A stretch of 64,000 nucleotides of DNA from Psychrobacillus sp032154225 (GCF_032154225.1 NZ_JALDYF010000003.1:268822-332821); one strand, 5' to 3'. Positions 26,205 to 34,222 are shown, numbered from the stretch's first letter. Translations and numbers: made by a program. Notes: generated by a model not told the origin, from the letters alone.

Positions 26205-26850
26205 GTAAATCTCGGATTTCATCCACCGCCTCATGTGCGATTATCCGGCTCCCTTTAAGTACTACGATTTCGTCGAGCAATGGTTCCACTTCTTTTATTT
26301 CATGCGTTGACAGTATAACGGTTTGCCGCTCTGGATCCGTAAAACGGATAAGCCCTTTTGTAATATCAGACCGCACCATCGGATCGAGCCCTGAGAACGG
26401 TTCATCTAACAAGTAATAAGCTGCTTCGCGGCCAAGCGTCACGGCAATTTTTACTCGTCCCCGGTTACCTTTCGATAAATGCTTTATTTTCGAATCAAGT
26501 GACACATTCAAAAACTGTGCAATTTCCTTTGCTTTTGCTGGATTAAAATCAGCGAACTGTGACTCATAAAACTCAAATAACTGACCTACAGTAAAATAAG
26601 GATAGAACAGATCAGCATCCGGCATATAAGCAATATTCGTAGCCATTTTTCGCGTTATTGGATTCCCACTAAACGTTGCACTCCCTGAGTTTGGCGTCAA
26701 CAATCCCGCTATCATTTTCAACAGCGTCGTCTTCCCACTGCCATTCTCCCCTACAAGGCCAATTATTTTCCCATGCGGCAACGACAGCGTGATATCCTCC
26801 AGCGCGCTCTTCCCACCATATTTCTTCGACACATTGTTCAACTCAATCAC
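26152..26850 (-). CDS. ytrB: ABC transporter ATPase (YtrB-like)
   Basis: A 232-residue ATPase with Walker A GENGSGKTT, signature HLSKGNRGRVKIAVTL, Walker B YYLLDEPFSGLDP and the switch His in STHEI. The slightly unusual KGN in the signature is seen in YtrB-type ATPases. It starts at a GTG at 26850 that overlaps the stop of the GntR gene (GTGATTGA), so translation is coupled. Its partners are probably the two related membrane proteins at 27214-28775. The final 18 residues come from the 60-bp repeat, copy B. Confidence 0.9.
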   Translation of the reverse strand: MIELNNVSKKYGGKSALEDITLSLPHGKIIGLVGENGSGKTTLLKMIAGLLTPNSGSATFSGNPITRKMATNIAYMPDADLFYPYFTVGQLFEFYESQFADFNPAKAKEIAQFLNVSLDSKIKHLSKGNRGRVKIAVTLGREAAYYLLDEPFSGLDPMVRSDITKGLIRFTDPERQTVILSTHEIKEVEPLLDEIVVLKGSRIIAHEAVDEIRDLHGKDATTWMVSLFREEC

Positions 26851-27211
26851 ATTTCCCACCCCGCTCCTGTAAGTGTTGCACGATTTCAGAAGTCGTAAAA
26901 CCAAGTGCCTCCACACTTTGAATGAACGACGATACCAACTGTTCTTTCATTTCATCTCGAAGCACAGCAATCTTTCCTTTATCTTCCGTTACAAAAGATC
27001 CTTGCCCCCTCTTTGTTTCAGTAATCTCCATCTGCTCCAGCTCCTTATAGACACGCTGCATCGTATTGGCATTGACACCGGCTTCAATCGCATAATCACG
27101 AACGGACGGTAATTTCTCCCCTGGCTTCAACGTTCCTCGAATAATTTCACCCGTAATCCGGTCGATGAGCTGCTGGTAAATTGGTTTGTCTGGAAGAAAA
27201 TCTATGCCCAT
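26843..27211 (-). CDS. ytrA: GntR-family regulator, YtrA subfamily
   Basis: A 122-residue regulator. The winged helix (about 10-75; PIYQQLIDRITGEIIRGTLKPGEKLPSVRDYAIEAGVNANTMQRVYKELE) is followed by a short helical tail of about 45 residues, the minimal effector domain of the YtrA group. In B. subtilis YtrA represses its own ABC operon, which is induced by cell-wall antibiotics. Here it lies third in the operon, after the two membrane genes and before the ATPase. An AGTGTA/TACACT inverted repeat ahead of the first gene is a fitting target. Confidence 0.93.
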   Translation of the reverse strand: MGIDFLPDKPIYQQLIDRITGEIIRGTLKPGEKLPSVRDYAIEAGVNANTMQRVYKELEQMEITETKRGQGSFVTEDKGKIAVLRDEMKEQLVSSFIQSVEALGFTTSEIVQHLQERGGKCD

Positions 27212-27213
27212 CG

Positions 27214-27987
27214 TTAGAACCTCACTTTCTTTTCAAATAATATTGATCCAGCAATAAAGTATATTGCAGTCATGACACCGTAAAGACATATACTGCCAAT
27301 TGTTAAAATCGTTCCCCCAGGGACAATATAATTGCTATGCATTAAAAGATCCATCATCGCATGCGACCCATAAAAAGGTCCCATCTCCTTTACCTTTTGA
27401 AATCCCTCGCTAAACCAGACAAACCACCATGCATACAGCCAAACATTGACTAAGACAATCACAATAACTACAGCAGCTAGCCAACCAATGCGTGAACGAA
27501 ACACTTGATAAATTGACCAGAAAAAATAACCGAGTGCCATTATATAAATAGAGTTCAACAAAATGGCTAAACCTACACGAAGGAACTGAACAATAATATC
27601 TACAACAGAAATTGTTCCACCTCCAACATAATAGAAGCCACCTATAACTATTCCACATAATAAAAGCGAGCAACTAATGACAAAGACAACAAATACACCT
27701 TTCACTCCAGCAAGCTGCCACATCGGTGCTGGGGAATGAAGCCAAATGTCCGACCGCTTCATGTCTTTACCAAGACTATCAAAAAACATTACCAGTGCAT
27801 AAATCCAGTGGATCGTAAACAACATGCCGATAGTAAGCTGGATAGAAGTAGCAAACTCTTCAGGTACTCTGTAAATTAGGTGGCTCACATCTAGCACTAC
27901 AATTGCAACAATGATAAAAACAAGGATGACAATTCCCCACTTCATCAGTGCCCACTCTTTTCGAAATAACCCTTCCCATCTTTTCAT
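27214..27987 (-). CDS. Membrane protein, YtrC/D-like ABC permease, paralogue 2
   Basis: A 257-residue protein with six hydrophobic segments. It is clearly related to its upstream neighbour: both begin with a W-x-GLL/F-x-KEW motif, both carry GKDMKRSDIWLHSPA or EKDMKRPDVWLHSDA near residue 85, both have a GYFFW-x-IY stretch in the middle, and both end in LFEKKVR(F/L). A tandem duplication is the simplest origin. As the ATPase and YtrA genes follow, these are probably the two halves of the transporter's membrane domain. It ends two bases before the ytrA start. Confidence 0.8.
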   Translation of the reverse strand: MKRWEGLFRKEWALMKWGIVILVFIIVAIVVLDVSHLIYRVPEEFATSIQLTIGMLFTIHWIYALVMFFDSLGKDMKRSDIWLHSPAPMWQLAGVKGVFVVFVISCSLLLCGIVIGGFYYVGGGTISVVDIIVQFLRVGLAILLNSIYIMALGYFFWSIYQVFRSRIGWLAAVVIVIVLVNVWLYAWWFVWFSEGFQKVKEMGPFYGSHAMMDLLMHSNYIVPGGTILTIGSICLYGVMTAIYFIAGSILFEKKVRF

Positions 27988-27992
27988 ACGAT

Positions 27993-28775
27993 TTACAACC
28001 TCACTTTCTTCTCAAAAAGAACAGTTGCCACAACGAACATTATCGTTATGAAAAATATACCAAATACAACTTCCCCCATATAAAAAGTCGTCTCGGTCAG
28101 CGTAAAATAGCCGTTCCCGTCATCAAATATATCTTTTTTTAGTGGCAGTAAATCAATTCGACCGACATTGACCATCTTGCTGTATATCTCCGTCCTTCCA
28201 ATTCTTTCGACCACCAACAATGAAAAGCAAAACAAAAGTATAGTGATAGGAATTGAGAACCCTATAAGATAAGGCTTCAACAATCGATATATGACCCAGA
28301 AAAAGTATCCGATAGCCATGATTGAAATCGAACCTCCAAATGATACGACGACGAAAATACTGCCGTAAAATAACAATGCATCGATCGTCATAATAGATGG
28401 CGCTAGCAATGCGTATTGAACTGCAAGAACCATTGTGGGGATTAGTAATCCAACAGCACCAATTAGCGTTGCAAGAAACACTTTCAATCCAACCAGTTTA
28501 AAAATGGAAGCATCGGAATGTAACCATACATCTGGACGCTTCATATCCTTCTCCAGCATTGTAAATAAAGCAACCCCTGGCACAACTACAGTTGCGCTCG
28601 CCCATATAAAACAGATAACAATTGTAAATTCAAAAATACGTTCTTCGGATCCAAAAGATTTGGATAGTAGTAGAGGAAGAAATGACATTGCAATAATTCC
28701 AAGCAATGCACTAGCAAGTAGCAAGCCCCTCATCGACAACCACTCTTTTTTCAATAACCCATTCCACTGTTTCAT
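27993..28775 (-). CDS. Membrane protein, YtrC/D-like ABC permease, paralogue 1
   Basis: First gene of the seven-gene operon, 260 residues, six hydrophobic segments, and the paralogue of the next gene (27214-27987); shared motifs are given there. Starting with KEWLSMRG and ending with LFEKKVRL, it looks like half of an ABC-2-like membrane unit. No substrate can be read from it; the combination with YtrA and YtrB points to a cell-envelope stress or antibiotic-response exporter. AAAGGAGAT precedes the ATG, and a YtrA-like operator lies 22 bases further upstream. Confidence 0.8.
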   Translation of the reverse strand: MKQWNGLLKKEWLSMRGLLLASALLGIIAMSFLPLLLSKSFGSEERIFEFTIVICFIWASATVVVPGVALFTMLEKDMKRPDVWLHSDASIFKLVGLKVFLATLIGAVGLLIPTMVLAVQYALLAPSIMTIDALLFYGSIFVVVSFGGSISIMAIGYFFWVIYRLLKPYLIGFSIPITILLFCFSLLVVERIGRTEIYSKMVNVGRIDLLPLKKDIFDDGNGYFTLTETTFYMGEVVFGIFFITIMFVVATVLFEKKVRL

Positions 28776-28796
28776 TATTGTATCTCCTTTTGTATC

Positions 28797-28820
28797 AGTG
28801 TATTAGTTAGATGGTACACT
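28797..28820 (-). promoter_or_regulatory. YtrA-like operator upstream of the ABC operon
   Basis: AGTGTA and TACACT form an inverted repeat 12 bases apart. B. subtilis YtrA binds an AGTGTA/TACACT pair with nearly the same spacing (13 bp). It lies just downstream of a possible -35 TTTACA (minus strand) and directly ahead of the first gene of the operon. Confidence 0.65.
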
Positions 28821-28899
28821 GTTGATTAGAAGTTTGTAAAGGGATTTGTTGGAATAATTTTTTAGTATAATTTGCGTTTATGTATTGGTATACAAAAAA

Positions 28900-28955
28900 G
28901 ATCATAGCATTACGAAAAAAGGTGTGCCATCAGTGATCTTTCACTTGGTACACCT
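28900..28955 (-). promoter_or_regulatory. Pair of overlapping hairpins upstream of the ABC operon
   Basis: On the minus strand AAGGTGT-CCA pairs with TGG-ACACCTT and is followed by six T, a good terminator shape. The loop of this hairpin contains AAAGATCA, which can instead pair with TGATCTTT just beyond the terminator. The two folds exclude each other. No minus-strand gene ends here, so this could be an attenuator in the leader of the ABC operon or the end of a small RNA. The rest of 28821-29099 shows nothing clear. Confidence 0.4.
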
Positions 28956-29099
28956 TCTTGCTATATATGGAAATCGGTAGTGGGAATTTCACTTCATTCA
29001 GTAATTATGTAGCCCTAGAAAAAAAGTGAGAGTTTTAAGTCGCGAGCTTCGATATAGTTAGTGAAAAAGCTTTTTCGAATAAATAAAGGAGTGGAAATA

Positions 29100-29663
29100 A
29101 TGCGAAGTACTTCTAAAAATTTCGTTATACGTTTGCAAAAACAAAAAGATGATGCACTTGAATATGTGATTGATCACTACTCTGCTTTCGTAAATGCTAT
29201 TGCTTATAAAGTTCTCTCTGCAATTAATCCCGATTCTATTGATGACTGCGTGAATGATGTTTTTTTAGCTGTATGGCAAAATGCAAGTCAATTTAAAGGG
29301 GAACCAGAAGACTTTAAAAAATGGATAGGTATGATGACGAAATATAAAGCCATTGATATCTTTCGGAAACTCGAAAAGCAACAAGCACGTGAACTGAGTG
29401 ATGATTTACTGGAACAAAAGTCAACATTCGAAGACTTACAAGAGCAACTTGTGAAAAACGAGGAAAAGAAAGACTTATTATTCGCTATTAGCAAGTTGGA
29501 AAGCATCGACCGCGATATTTTTATGATGAAATACTATTTGCAGCTATCCGCTATTGAAATTGCAGAAGCACTTAATTTATCAAAAGCAGCCGTTGAAAAT
29601 CGACTATACCGCGGGAAGAAAAAGTTGGCCACTACGATTCAACTAAAGGAGCGATTCATATGA
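29100..29663 (+). CDS. ECF-type RNA polymerase sigma factor
   Basis: A 187-residue sigma-70-family protein. Region 2 is at about 20-90 (IDDCVNDVFLAVWQNASQF, then FKKWIGMMTKYKAIDIFRK) and region 4 at about 125-180 (LSAIEIAEALNLSKAAVENRLYRGKKKL). The ATG at 29100 follows AAGGAGTGG; an in-frame codon 39 bases earlier has no ribosome site. The stop overlaps the start of the membrane-bound anti-sigma gene (ATGA), the usual layout of a sigma and anti-sigma pair. The stimulus is unknown. Confidence 0.93.
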   Translation: MRSTSKNFVIRLQKQKDDALEYVIDHYSAFVNAIAYKVLSAINPDSIDDCVNDVFLAVWQNASQFKGEPEDFKKWIGMMTKYKAIDIFRKLEKQQARELSDDLLEQKSTFEDLQEQLVKNEEKKDLLFAISKLESIDRDIFMMKYYLQLSAIEIAEALNLSKAAVENRLYRGKKKLATTIQLKERFI

Positions 29664-30685
29664 CGAAGAGCTATAAAGACTGGTTAAATTTAGATGTAGA
29701 AAATTTGGAACCTATACAACTGCCCAAGTCTAAGAAGATTGACATTAAAAAAAATATACTTGTAAGTCATAAAAAGAAACCTTTTATGCGATTGCGTCAT
29801 CTATCTGCCGCAGCTATTTTCTGCATTAGTGCAGTTACAGTAATTGGTTTTACTTTCCCAACTGTTGCTTCACAAATTCCGTTTATGCAAAATGTCTTTT
29901 CCTATTTCCAAGATGATATGGACGTTGATTTTGAGAAGTATGCGACAGCCATTGGTCAAGTTCAAACAGATAATGGCATTTCCGTCATGATTGACAACGC
30001 CATTTATGATGGTACAGCAATTACCGTGTCTTATGCAGTTGAAACAGACCAAGAGTTAGGAGATCGCCCCCGTGAAGAGAACTTTTTTGATATTGAGAAG
30101 TCAACAGGATGGTCAGCAACAGGTAAACCTTTTAGAAAAGTAAGCAACACGACATATGTTGGACTTGCCAAGATAACACCAAAATTCGCAAATACTCCCC
30201 CAAATGAAGTAATCCTTTCTTGGGAGCCATACTCATTTACCAACACGGAAACGAATACAGAGTTTAAAGGAGATTGGCAATTTGAGTTCAAACTAACAAA
30301 ACTAGAAAGCAATTTCCAACTCATCAATGAGTCAATTGAACAACATGGCGTAACAGTAGTCATCAAAACATTCGAAACAAACGACATGTCTACCGTCATT
30401 CACTATGAGCAATTTATAGATGCAGACACTTTGAAGAGCTGGGATTCCGTCACAGCTCAGTTCGATACCATTCAAGATAATCTCGGAAACACGTATCTAT
30501 ACAGTGGAAATACCAGCACTACCAGTGATAATGGGCGATCCTGGATATCGAGCGGCTCCATTCGAACTATAGATCCAAATGCGACATCACTTACATTTGT
30601 GCCTACCATCTACTCTTCACTTGGTTTAGGCAAAGGGGTAGAAACGAAAGATATGGAACCTATTGTTATCGATTTACAGAAATAA
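29660..30685 (+). CDS. DUF4179-domain membrane anti-sigma factor
   Basis: A 341-residue protein. A short cytoplasmic N-terminus of about 50 residues would hold the sigma factor, one membrane helix spans about 53-72 (SAAAIFCISAVTVIGFTF), and the remaining 265 residues are extracellular, with the DUF4179 region first and a second beta-rich domain ending in KDMEPIVIDL. The coupling to the ECF sigma gene (ATGA overlap) supports the role. The extracellular part would sense an envelope signal. A similar pair occurs at 57204-58440 in this window. Confidence 0.87.
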   Translation: MTKSYKDWLNLDVENLEPIQLPKSKKIDIKKNILVSHKKKPFMRLRHLSAAAIFCISAVTVIGFTFPTVASQIPFMQNVFSYFQDDMDVDFEKYATAIGQVQTDNGISVMIDNAIYDGTAITVSYAVETDQELGDRPREENFFDIEKSTGWSATGKPFRKVSNTTYVGLAKITPKFANTPPNEVILSWEPYSFTNTETNTEFKGDWQFEFKLTKLESNFQLINESIEQHGVTVVIKTFETNDMSTVIHYEQFIDADTLKSWDSVTAQFDTIQDNLGNTYLYSGNTSTTSDNGRSWISSGSIRTIDPNATSLTFVPTIYSSLGLGKGVETKDMEPIVIDLQK

Positions 30686-30693
30686 AAAGAAAA

Positions 30694-30723
30694 GTCCTTT
30701 GTGCAGATATATACACAAAGGAC
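30694..30723 (+). terminator. Terminator after the anti-sigma gene
   Basis: GTCCTTTGTG and its near-perfect partner CACAAAGGAC enclose a 10-base loop, with a short T run on the plus strand. It can also serve the minus-strand gene that ends at 30762. Confidence 0.8.
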
Positions 30724-30761
30724 CTTTTATTAAATTTTTTTCAACTTCCTTTATCTAAACA

Positions 30762-31406
30762 TCAATTGTCCTCTATTTGAAAATATAATTCCTCACTATC
30801 ACTTACAACAGTTATATCCCAATAGTCTCCATCAGAATGATAGGTTATTTCTTTTATGACCGGTATTAATAAATCTTCATGATTATTTAACAATACTTGT
30901 ATAACATCTTTTTCGGATAAGTCCGCTTTCCGAGGTTTAGTAGACTTTGAACTTGTAATCCGCTCACCCTTTGCTTGACCGGGATAAGACTCTTCAATAT
31001 TTTCGTAATATGCCTCTACTTTTTGTCCCAGTTCATATTTTTTATCATTGGTAGATATCCAAACAGCAGGATAATGGTCAATCAAGTTATTTGAATCACC
31101 ATAAGTAGTTGCTTCTGGACTTACCACGAGTATCCGACCTTCTTCTTTATCAACAATATACCCTTCAATATTCGAACAACCTGTTAATAGCAGTGTAAGT
31201 AAGATAAGACTCTTTTTGTTCATAAGATGATCAAGAGAAAGATTAAATGTTTGAGCGATTTGGACCACCATTTGCAAATCAGGTAAATTTCGATTGTTTT
31301 CCCAACTAGAAACAGTTTGTCTTGATACATTTATTTTTTGAGTAAACTGTTCTTGAGTTAACTTATCGTTAGTTCTTATCTTTTTAATTTGTGTTCCAAA
31401 ATCCAT
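30762..31406 (-). CDS. XRE-family helix-turn-helix domain fused to a DUF3221 lipoprotein-like domain
   Basis: A 214-residue protein with two unlike halves in one uninterrupted frame. Residues 1-62 are a standard XRE helix-turn-helix (IKKIRTNDKLTQEQFTQKINVSRQTVSSWENNRNLPDLQ, ending LSLDHLM). Immediately after comes NKKSLILLTLLLTGCSN, a complete lipoprotein signal with lipobox LLTGC, then a DUF3221 domain with YIVDKEEGRILVVS and ESYPGQAKG. The segment would serve as a membrane helix if the fusion is made. An internal start at the Met before NKKS would yield a normal lipoprotein, but it has no clear ribosome site. The main ATG at 31406 follows AAGGAG. Confidence 0.8.
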   Translation of the reverse strand: MDFGTQIKKIRTNDKLTQEQFTQKINVSRQTVSSWENNRNLPDLQMVVQIAQTFNLSLDHLMNKKSLILLTLLLTGCSNIEGYIVDKEEGRILVVSPEATTYGDSNNLIDHYPAVWISTNDKKYELGQKVEAYYENIEESYPGQAKGERITSSKSTKPRKADLSEKDVIQVLLNNHEDLLIPVIKEITYHSDGDYWDITVVSDSEELYFQIEDN

Positions 31407-31624
31407 AGAATCAATTCTCCTTGTCAACTAATTTATAAATGGAAAATGCTTATTTTTAAAGATTGAGTATCAAGCAATAGCTATAAATCCGTGCTTGCGT
31501 AACTGTCATTTCCATATTTACATAACACTCATTATAGCAATTCGATGTTTAATTTGGGTCAAATGCACTTACTTAGCGGTTGAGATAAGAAGCAAATTTA
31601 GATTGACAACCTCGCTGCACCCGA

Positions 31625-31680
31625 ACGACCCTCTTGCATGTTTCTCACGACGAGGCGTGAGAAACATGCAAGAGGGTCGT
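31625..31680. repeat. Perfect 25-bp inverted repeat with 6-base loop
   Basis: Positions 31625-31649 are the exact reverse complement of 31656-31680; the loop is ACGAGG. The arms are GC-richer than their surroundings (ACGACCCTCTTGCATG at the outer end) and no T run follows, so it is not a normal terminator. An open frame crosses it but has no ribosome site. It may be a small palindromic repeat element or a very stable RNA hairpin. The rest of 31428-31740 holds nothing I can identify. Confidence 0.9.
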
Positions 31681-31740
31681 GGATCTCCAAAGAAACAGAG
31701 AATAGCAAAATGTTATCTTCAAAAAGATGCACAAATAAAA

Positions 31741-31763
31741 AAGAGTAGCTAAGCGCTACTCTT
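31741..31763 (-). terminator. Terminator after the small membrane peptide gene
   Basis: AAGAGTAGC and GCTACTCTT form a 9-bp stem with a 5-base loop, and six T follow on the minus strand. It lies 15 bases past the stop of the 41-residue peptide gene. Confidence 0.8.
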
Positions 31764-31778
31764 CTTTAATCATTTAAT

Positions 31779-31904
31779 TCATTGTTTCATTCTTTTAATA
31801 TCTCGTCGTGCCTTCACAATCTTTCTAATAAAAATTACAACCATCACCGCAAACACTATGAACAAAATCGTGAATACTACATCCGGCCAATTAACACTAA
31901 ACAA
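31779..31904 (-). CDS. Small membrane protein (41 residues)
   Basis: A short frame read from a TTG at 31904. It has an N-terminal NWPDVVFT, one hydrophobic helix at about residues 9-26 (ILFIVFAVMVVIFI) and a strongly basic tail (RKIVKARRDIKRMK), which fits a single-pass membrane protein with its C-terminus inside. It begins 22 bases after the secreted-protein gene and ends at a terminator, so the two form an operon. AGGGA lies about 11 bases upstream of the TTG. No family is recognised. Such peptide-sized partners of secreted proteins may give immunity or aid export, but this is speculation. Confidence 0.5.
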   Translation of the reverse strand: MFSVNWPDVVFTILFIVFAVMVVIFIRKIVKARRDIKRMKQ

Positions 31905-31926
31905 AATACAATCAGTCCCTACTTTT

Positions 31927-32526
31927 TTAGAATGACACCGTGTAAGTTACAGGATTAGAATACCCTACTTCTTGTCCGACAACGTTTACGCCATAAAATT
32001 TAGTGCCTTTGATAGTTGCAGTACCACCTGTCTTACTAGAATTCAATGTATAAAATGTAGTAGTTTCAAGATATTTGATCGGAACATTTATACCTGATTG
32101 GTCACTCCAAACATTTACATTTGTAACAATCCCCTTACTATTTCTTGTAACTTGTGCATAAGAAGTGATGACAGAAACACCAGTATACTCTTTATATGTA
32201 TACGTCTTTGTAGTATTCGCTAAACTCATAACCTTTTGGGAAAGTTGGGCTACTTCATTCAATTCCTCACTAATATTATTCTTCTCTTGCTCTGTTTTTA
32301 AAAATACTTCAAATTCCTCGATAGAATCAAAATTCAATGTAGCTTCTGTTGAAATATTTTCATCAGAAACAGCCTTAAATCCATATTTTTCAGCCAAATC
32401 ATTAGCCTTTTTTACAATCTCATCCCCACTTGATTTTTCACTTGCTTGAGCTTGAACGTTACTTCCTAAACCACTAATAACAAATAACAGCAATGCAAAA
32501 GTAATGATAGTAGTTACTTTTTTCAA
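31927..32526 (-). CDS. Secreted protein of unknown function
   Basis: A 199-residue protein with a clear Sec signal peptide (KK start, hydrophobic core about 5-20, cut near VQAQA at 23-27). The mature part has an acidic, Lys-rich helical region (about 30-95) and a beta-rich, Thr/Ser/Tyr-rich second half (about 105-199; KTYTYKEYTGVSVITSYAQ, KYLETTTFYTL) ending in SF. It starts at a TTG with AAAGGTGG eight bases upstream. A 41-residue membrane peptide gene follows in the same transcript. I do not recognise the family; no catalytic motif, Cys pair or cell-wall anchor is visible. Confidence 0.75.
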   Translation of the reverse strand: MKKVTTIITFALLLFVISGLGSNVQAQASEKSSGDEIVKKANDLAEKYGFKAVSDENISTEATLNFDSIEEFEVFLKTEQEKNNISEELNEVAQLSQKVMSLANTTKTYTYKEYTGVSVITSYAQVTRNSKGIVTNVNVWSDQSGINVPIKYLETTTFYTLNSSKTGGTATIKGTKFYGVNVVGQEVGYSNPVTYTVSF

Positions 32527-32759
32527 TTAATATTCCACCTTTAGTTTATTTTAGTTCTTCTTAATAGTAACATCCTTTTTGGGAATATCAAAGAAAAATT
32601 GGTTATAATGACCAATATATATATTCATTTATTCCTTTCAATCCTTCCAACAACAAGACTTTTCAATATGCAGTATACTCGGACTTTCTTACTTTTGTTG
32701 GAATGTTTGATGTGGTCCTTACCTCTCACTTATTCTGCTTTCACAGGAGATAAAAAAAA

Positions 32760-32777
32760 GAGTAGCAAAAGCTACCC
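32760..32777 (-). terminator. Terminator after the 107-residue hypothetical gene
   Basis: GGGTAGC and GCTACTC pair around a 4-base loop on the minus strand and eight T follow. It begins directly after the stop codon. Confidence 0.85.
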
Positions 32778-33101
32778 TCATTCCACTTCGTCATCTTCCT
32801 CGATGTACAAAGCTCGCTTATTAAATTCTTCAAACTCCAATAGGGTTAATTCTTGTAATCTATTTTCATACTTGGAACCTTTCCACAAAGCTTTTAGCAA
32901 ATGCGTATAGACGGCTTCATCTTGTTTTTTGAATCGATCCAATTCGCCATTCTCATACTTTTTGGCATAATCTTTCATCATTCCAGAAAAAACAAGTAAC
33001 TGTCGTTTTTTCAATGCGATATAAAATGTATCAAACACCGCTTTGCTATGATATAGGTACATGAGGATTGTATGTATTGTACTGGGGGTTCGTATCTCCA
33101 A
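32778..33101 (-). CDS. Hypothetical protein, possibly the remnant of a longer one
   Basis: An open frame of 107 codons. The first possible start is a TTG at 33101; an ATG at 33062 is more likely but neither has a good ribosome site. The product is soluble and highly charged, with helical stretches (KYENGELDRFKKQDEAVYTHLLKALWKGSKYENRL) and an acidic end (IEEDDEVE). A strong terminator follows directly, so this is a real 3' end. I do not recognise a family. The poor start and the empty 800 bases upstream make an N-terminally truncated gene plausible. Confidence 0.5.
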   Translation of the reverse strand: MEIRTPSTIHTILMYLYHSKAVFDTFYIALKKRQLLVFSGMMKDYAKKYENGELDRFKKQDEAVYTHLLKALWKGSKYENRLQELTLLEFEEFNKRALYIEEDDEVE

Positions 33102-33919
33102 CTTTATAACCCCTCATATCAAAATATCCTTTTTTACGCTTGTACAATTCTTCGGTGATATATGGCTCTTGATTTCTCCTCTTCTATGCAAAACGGATCC
33201 TTAAACTAATCATATACAACAGTGTTCAAGCATACAAATTCACACCAAATATCCAACTTTTAAATCGATGTACCAAAAAATAATTTGCTATTTAATACTA
33301 GAATGAACTTATATTTTATGAATTACGAGAATTTGTTAATAACTTATGGAGAACAATTTTATAATTTGAATAAAGTTAGTTATTATTTTCTTTTTTTCGC
33401 TATTATGAAAAATTGTGAATAAGATGTGGGCTATTTTAAAAAATGGTGCCAATTAAGCAGATCCTGTTGATAAAAATATTCTTATTTTATCTTTAGGACG
33501 AGAAGTTATTCTTTTTGGGGATAATGTTGGGGATAACAAAATAAAAGAAGAATCCAAAAAACTCTTCGATGTAATTTTGTTATTATATGAGAAATTATTG
33601 TGGATATTAAAGGATTGCTCTGACAGGTTAATGTGCATCTACACAACCCAAAAATACCATATTTCTACCAACACAATCTAGGTATTATCTCATAATTTTA
33701 GTTTTAAAAATCTTATTCCTTCTCATTCAAGCTATTACTTTTTTTAAGTTCAAAATGCAATGCGTTAAACTTCATCTTGAATTTTTTTTATGTTAAAATG
33801 CTTTAGAAAGGTTTAAATATCGGGCTTTGTGATAAATTATATATTTTTCAAAAAATACCCTCCTTTCTCTCAGGATTGAGTTGTTTTATTGTTCGTAATT
33901 TTTATAGGAGGATTTAACT
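33102..33919. other. Long intergenic region upstream of the urease operon
   Basis: About 820 bases of very AT-rich DNA without a convincing gene. On the plus strand 33457-33681 is open for 74 codons with a protein-like composition (LGREVILFGDNVGDNKIKEESKKLF) but without a start codon or ribosome site, so it may be a decayed fragment. The last 150 bases contain a possible -10 (TTAAAAT near 33790) that could serve ureA. I see no tRNA, riboswitch or operator that I can support. Confidence 0.5.
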
Positions 33920-34222
33920 ATGCATTTATTGCCGCGAGAAATTGACAAACTTATGATAGTGGTCGCAGCAGATCTTGCAAGGCGCCGAAAAGACAGAGGA
34001 TTAAAACTAAATCACCCTGAATCTGTCGCCCTCATTACTTATGAAGTAATAGAAGGAGCAAGGGACGGAAAAACTGTTGCCGAACTGATGGAGTACGGAG
34101 CTTCGATTTTGTCACGAGAAGATGTCATGGATGGTATTCCTGAAATGATTAATGATATTCAAGTTGAAGCTACGTTTCCAGATGGAACCAAATTGGTGAC
34201 TGTTCACAGCCCGATACGATAA
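33920..34222 (+). CDS. ureA: Urease gamma subunit
   Basis: The 100-residue small structural subunit of urease, starting with MHLLPREIDKLMI and containing ARRRKDRGLKLNHPESVALI and DGIPEMINDIQVEATFPDGTKLVTVHSPI, all family hallmarks. With UreB and UreC it forms the cytoplasmic trimer-of-trimers that hydrolyses urea to ammonia and carbamate. It leads a complete ureABCEFGD operon. An ideal AGGAGG ribosome site lies eight bases upstream of the ATG. Confidence 0.98.
   Translation: MHLLPREIDKLMIVVAADLARRRKDRGLKLNHPESVALITYEVIEGARDGKTVAELMEYGASILSREDVMDGIPEMINDIQVEATFPDGTKLVTVHSPIR

Noticed and set aside
31495..31752. Plus-strand frame of 85 codons
   Set aside because: It crosses the perfect inverted repeat and a terminator, has no ribosome site and no protein-like pattern.
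33453..33638. Minus-strand frame of 61 codons
   Set aside because: Antisense to a weak plus-strand frame, low-complexity Ser/Ile-rich product, no ribosome site.
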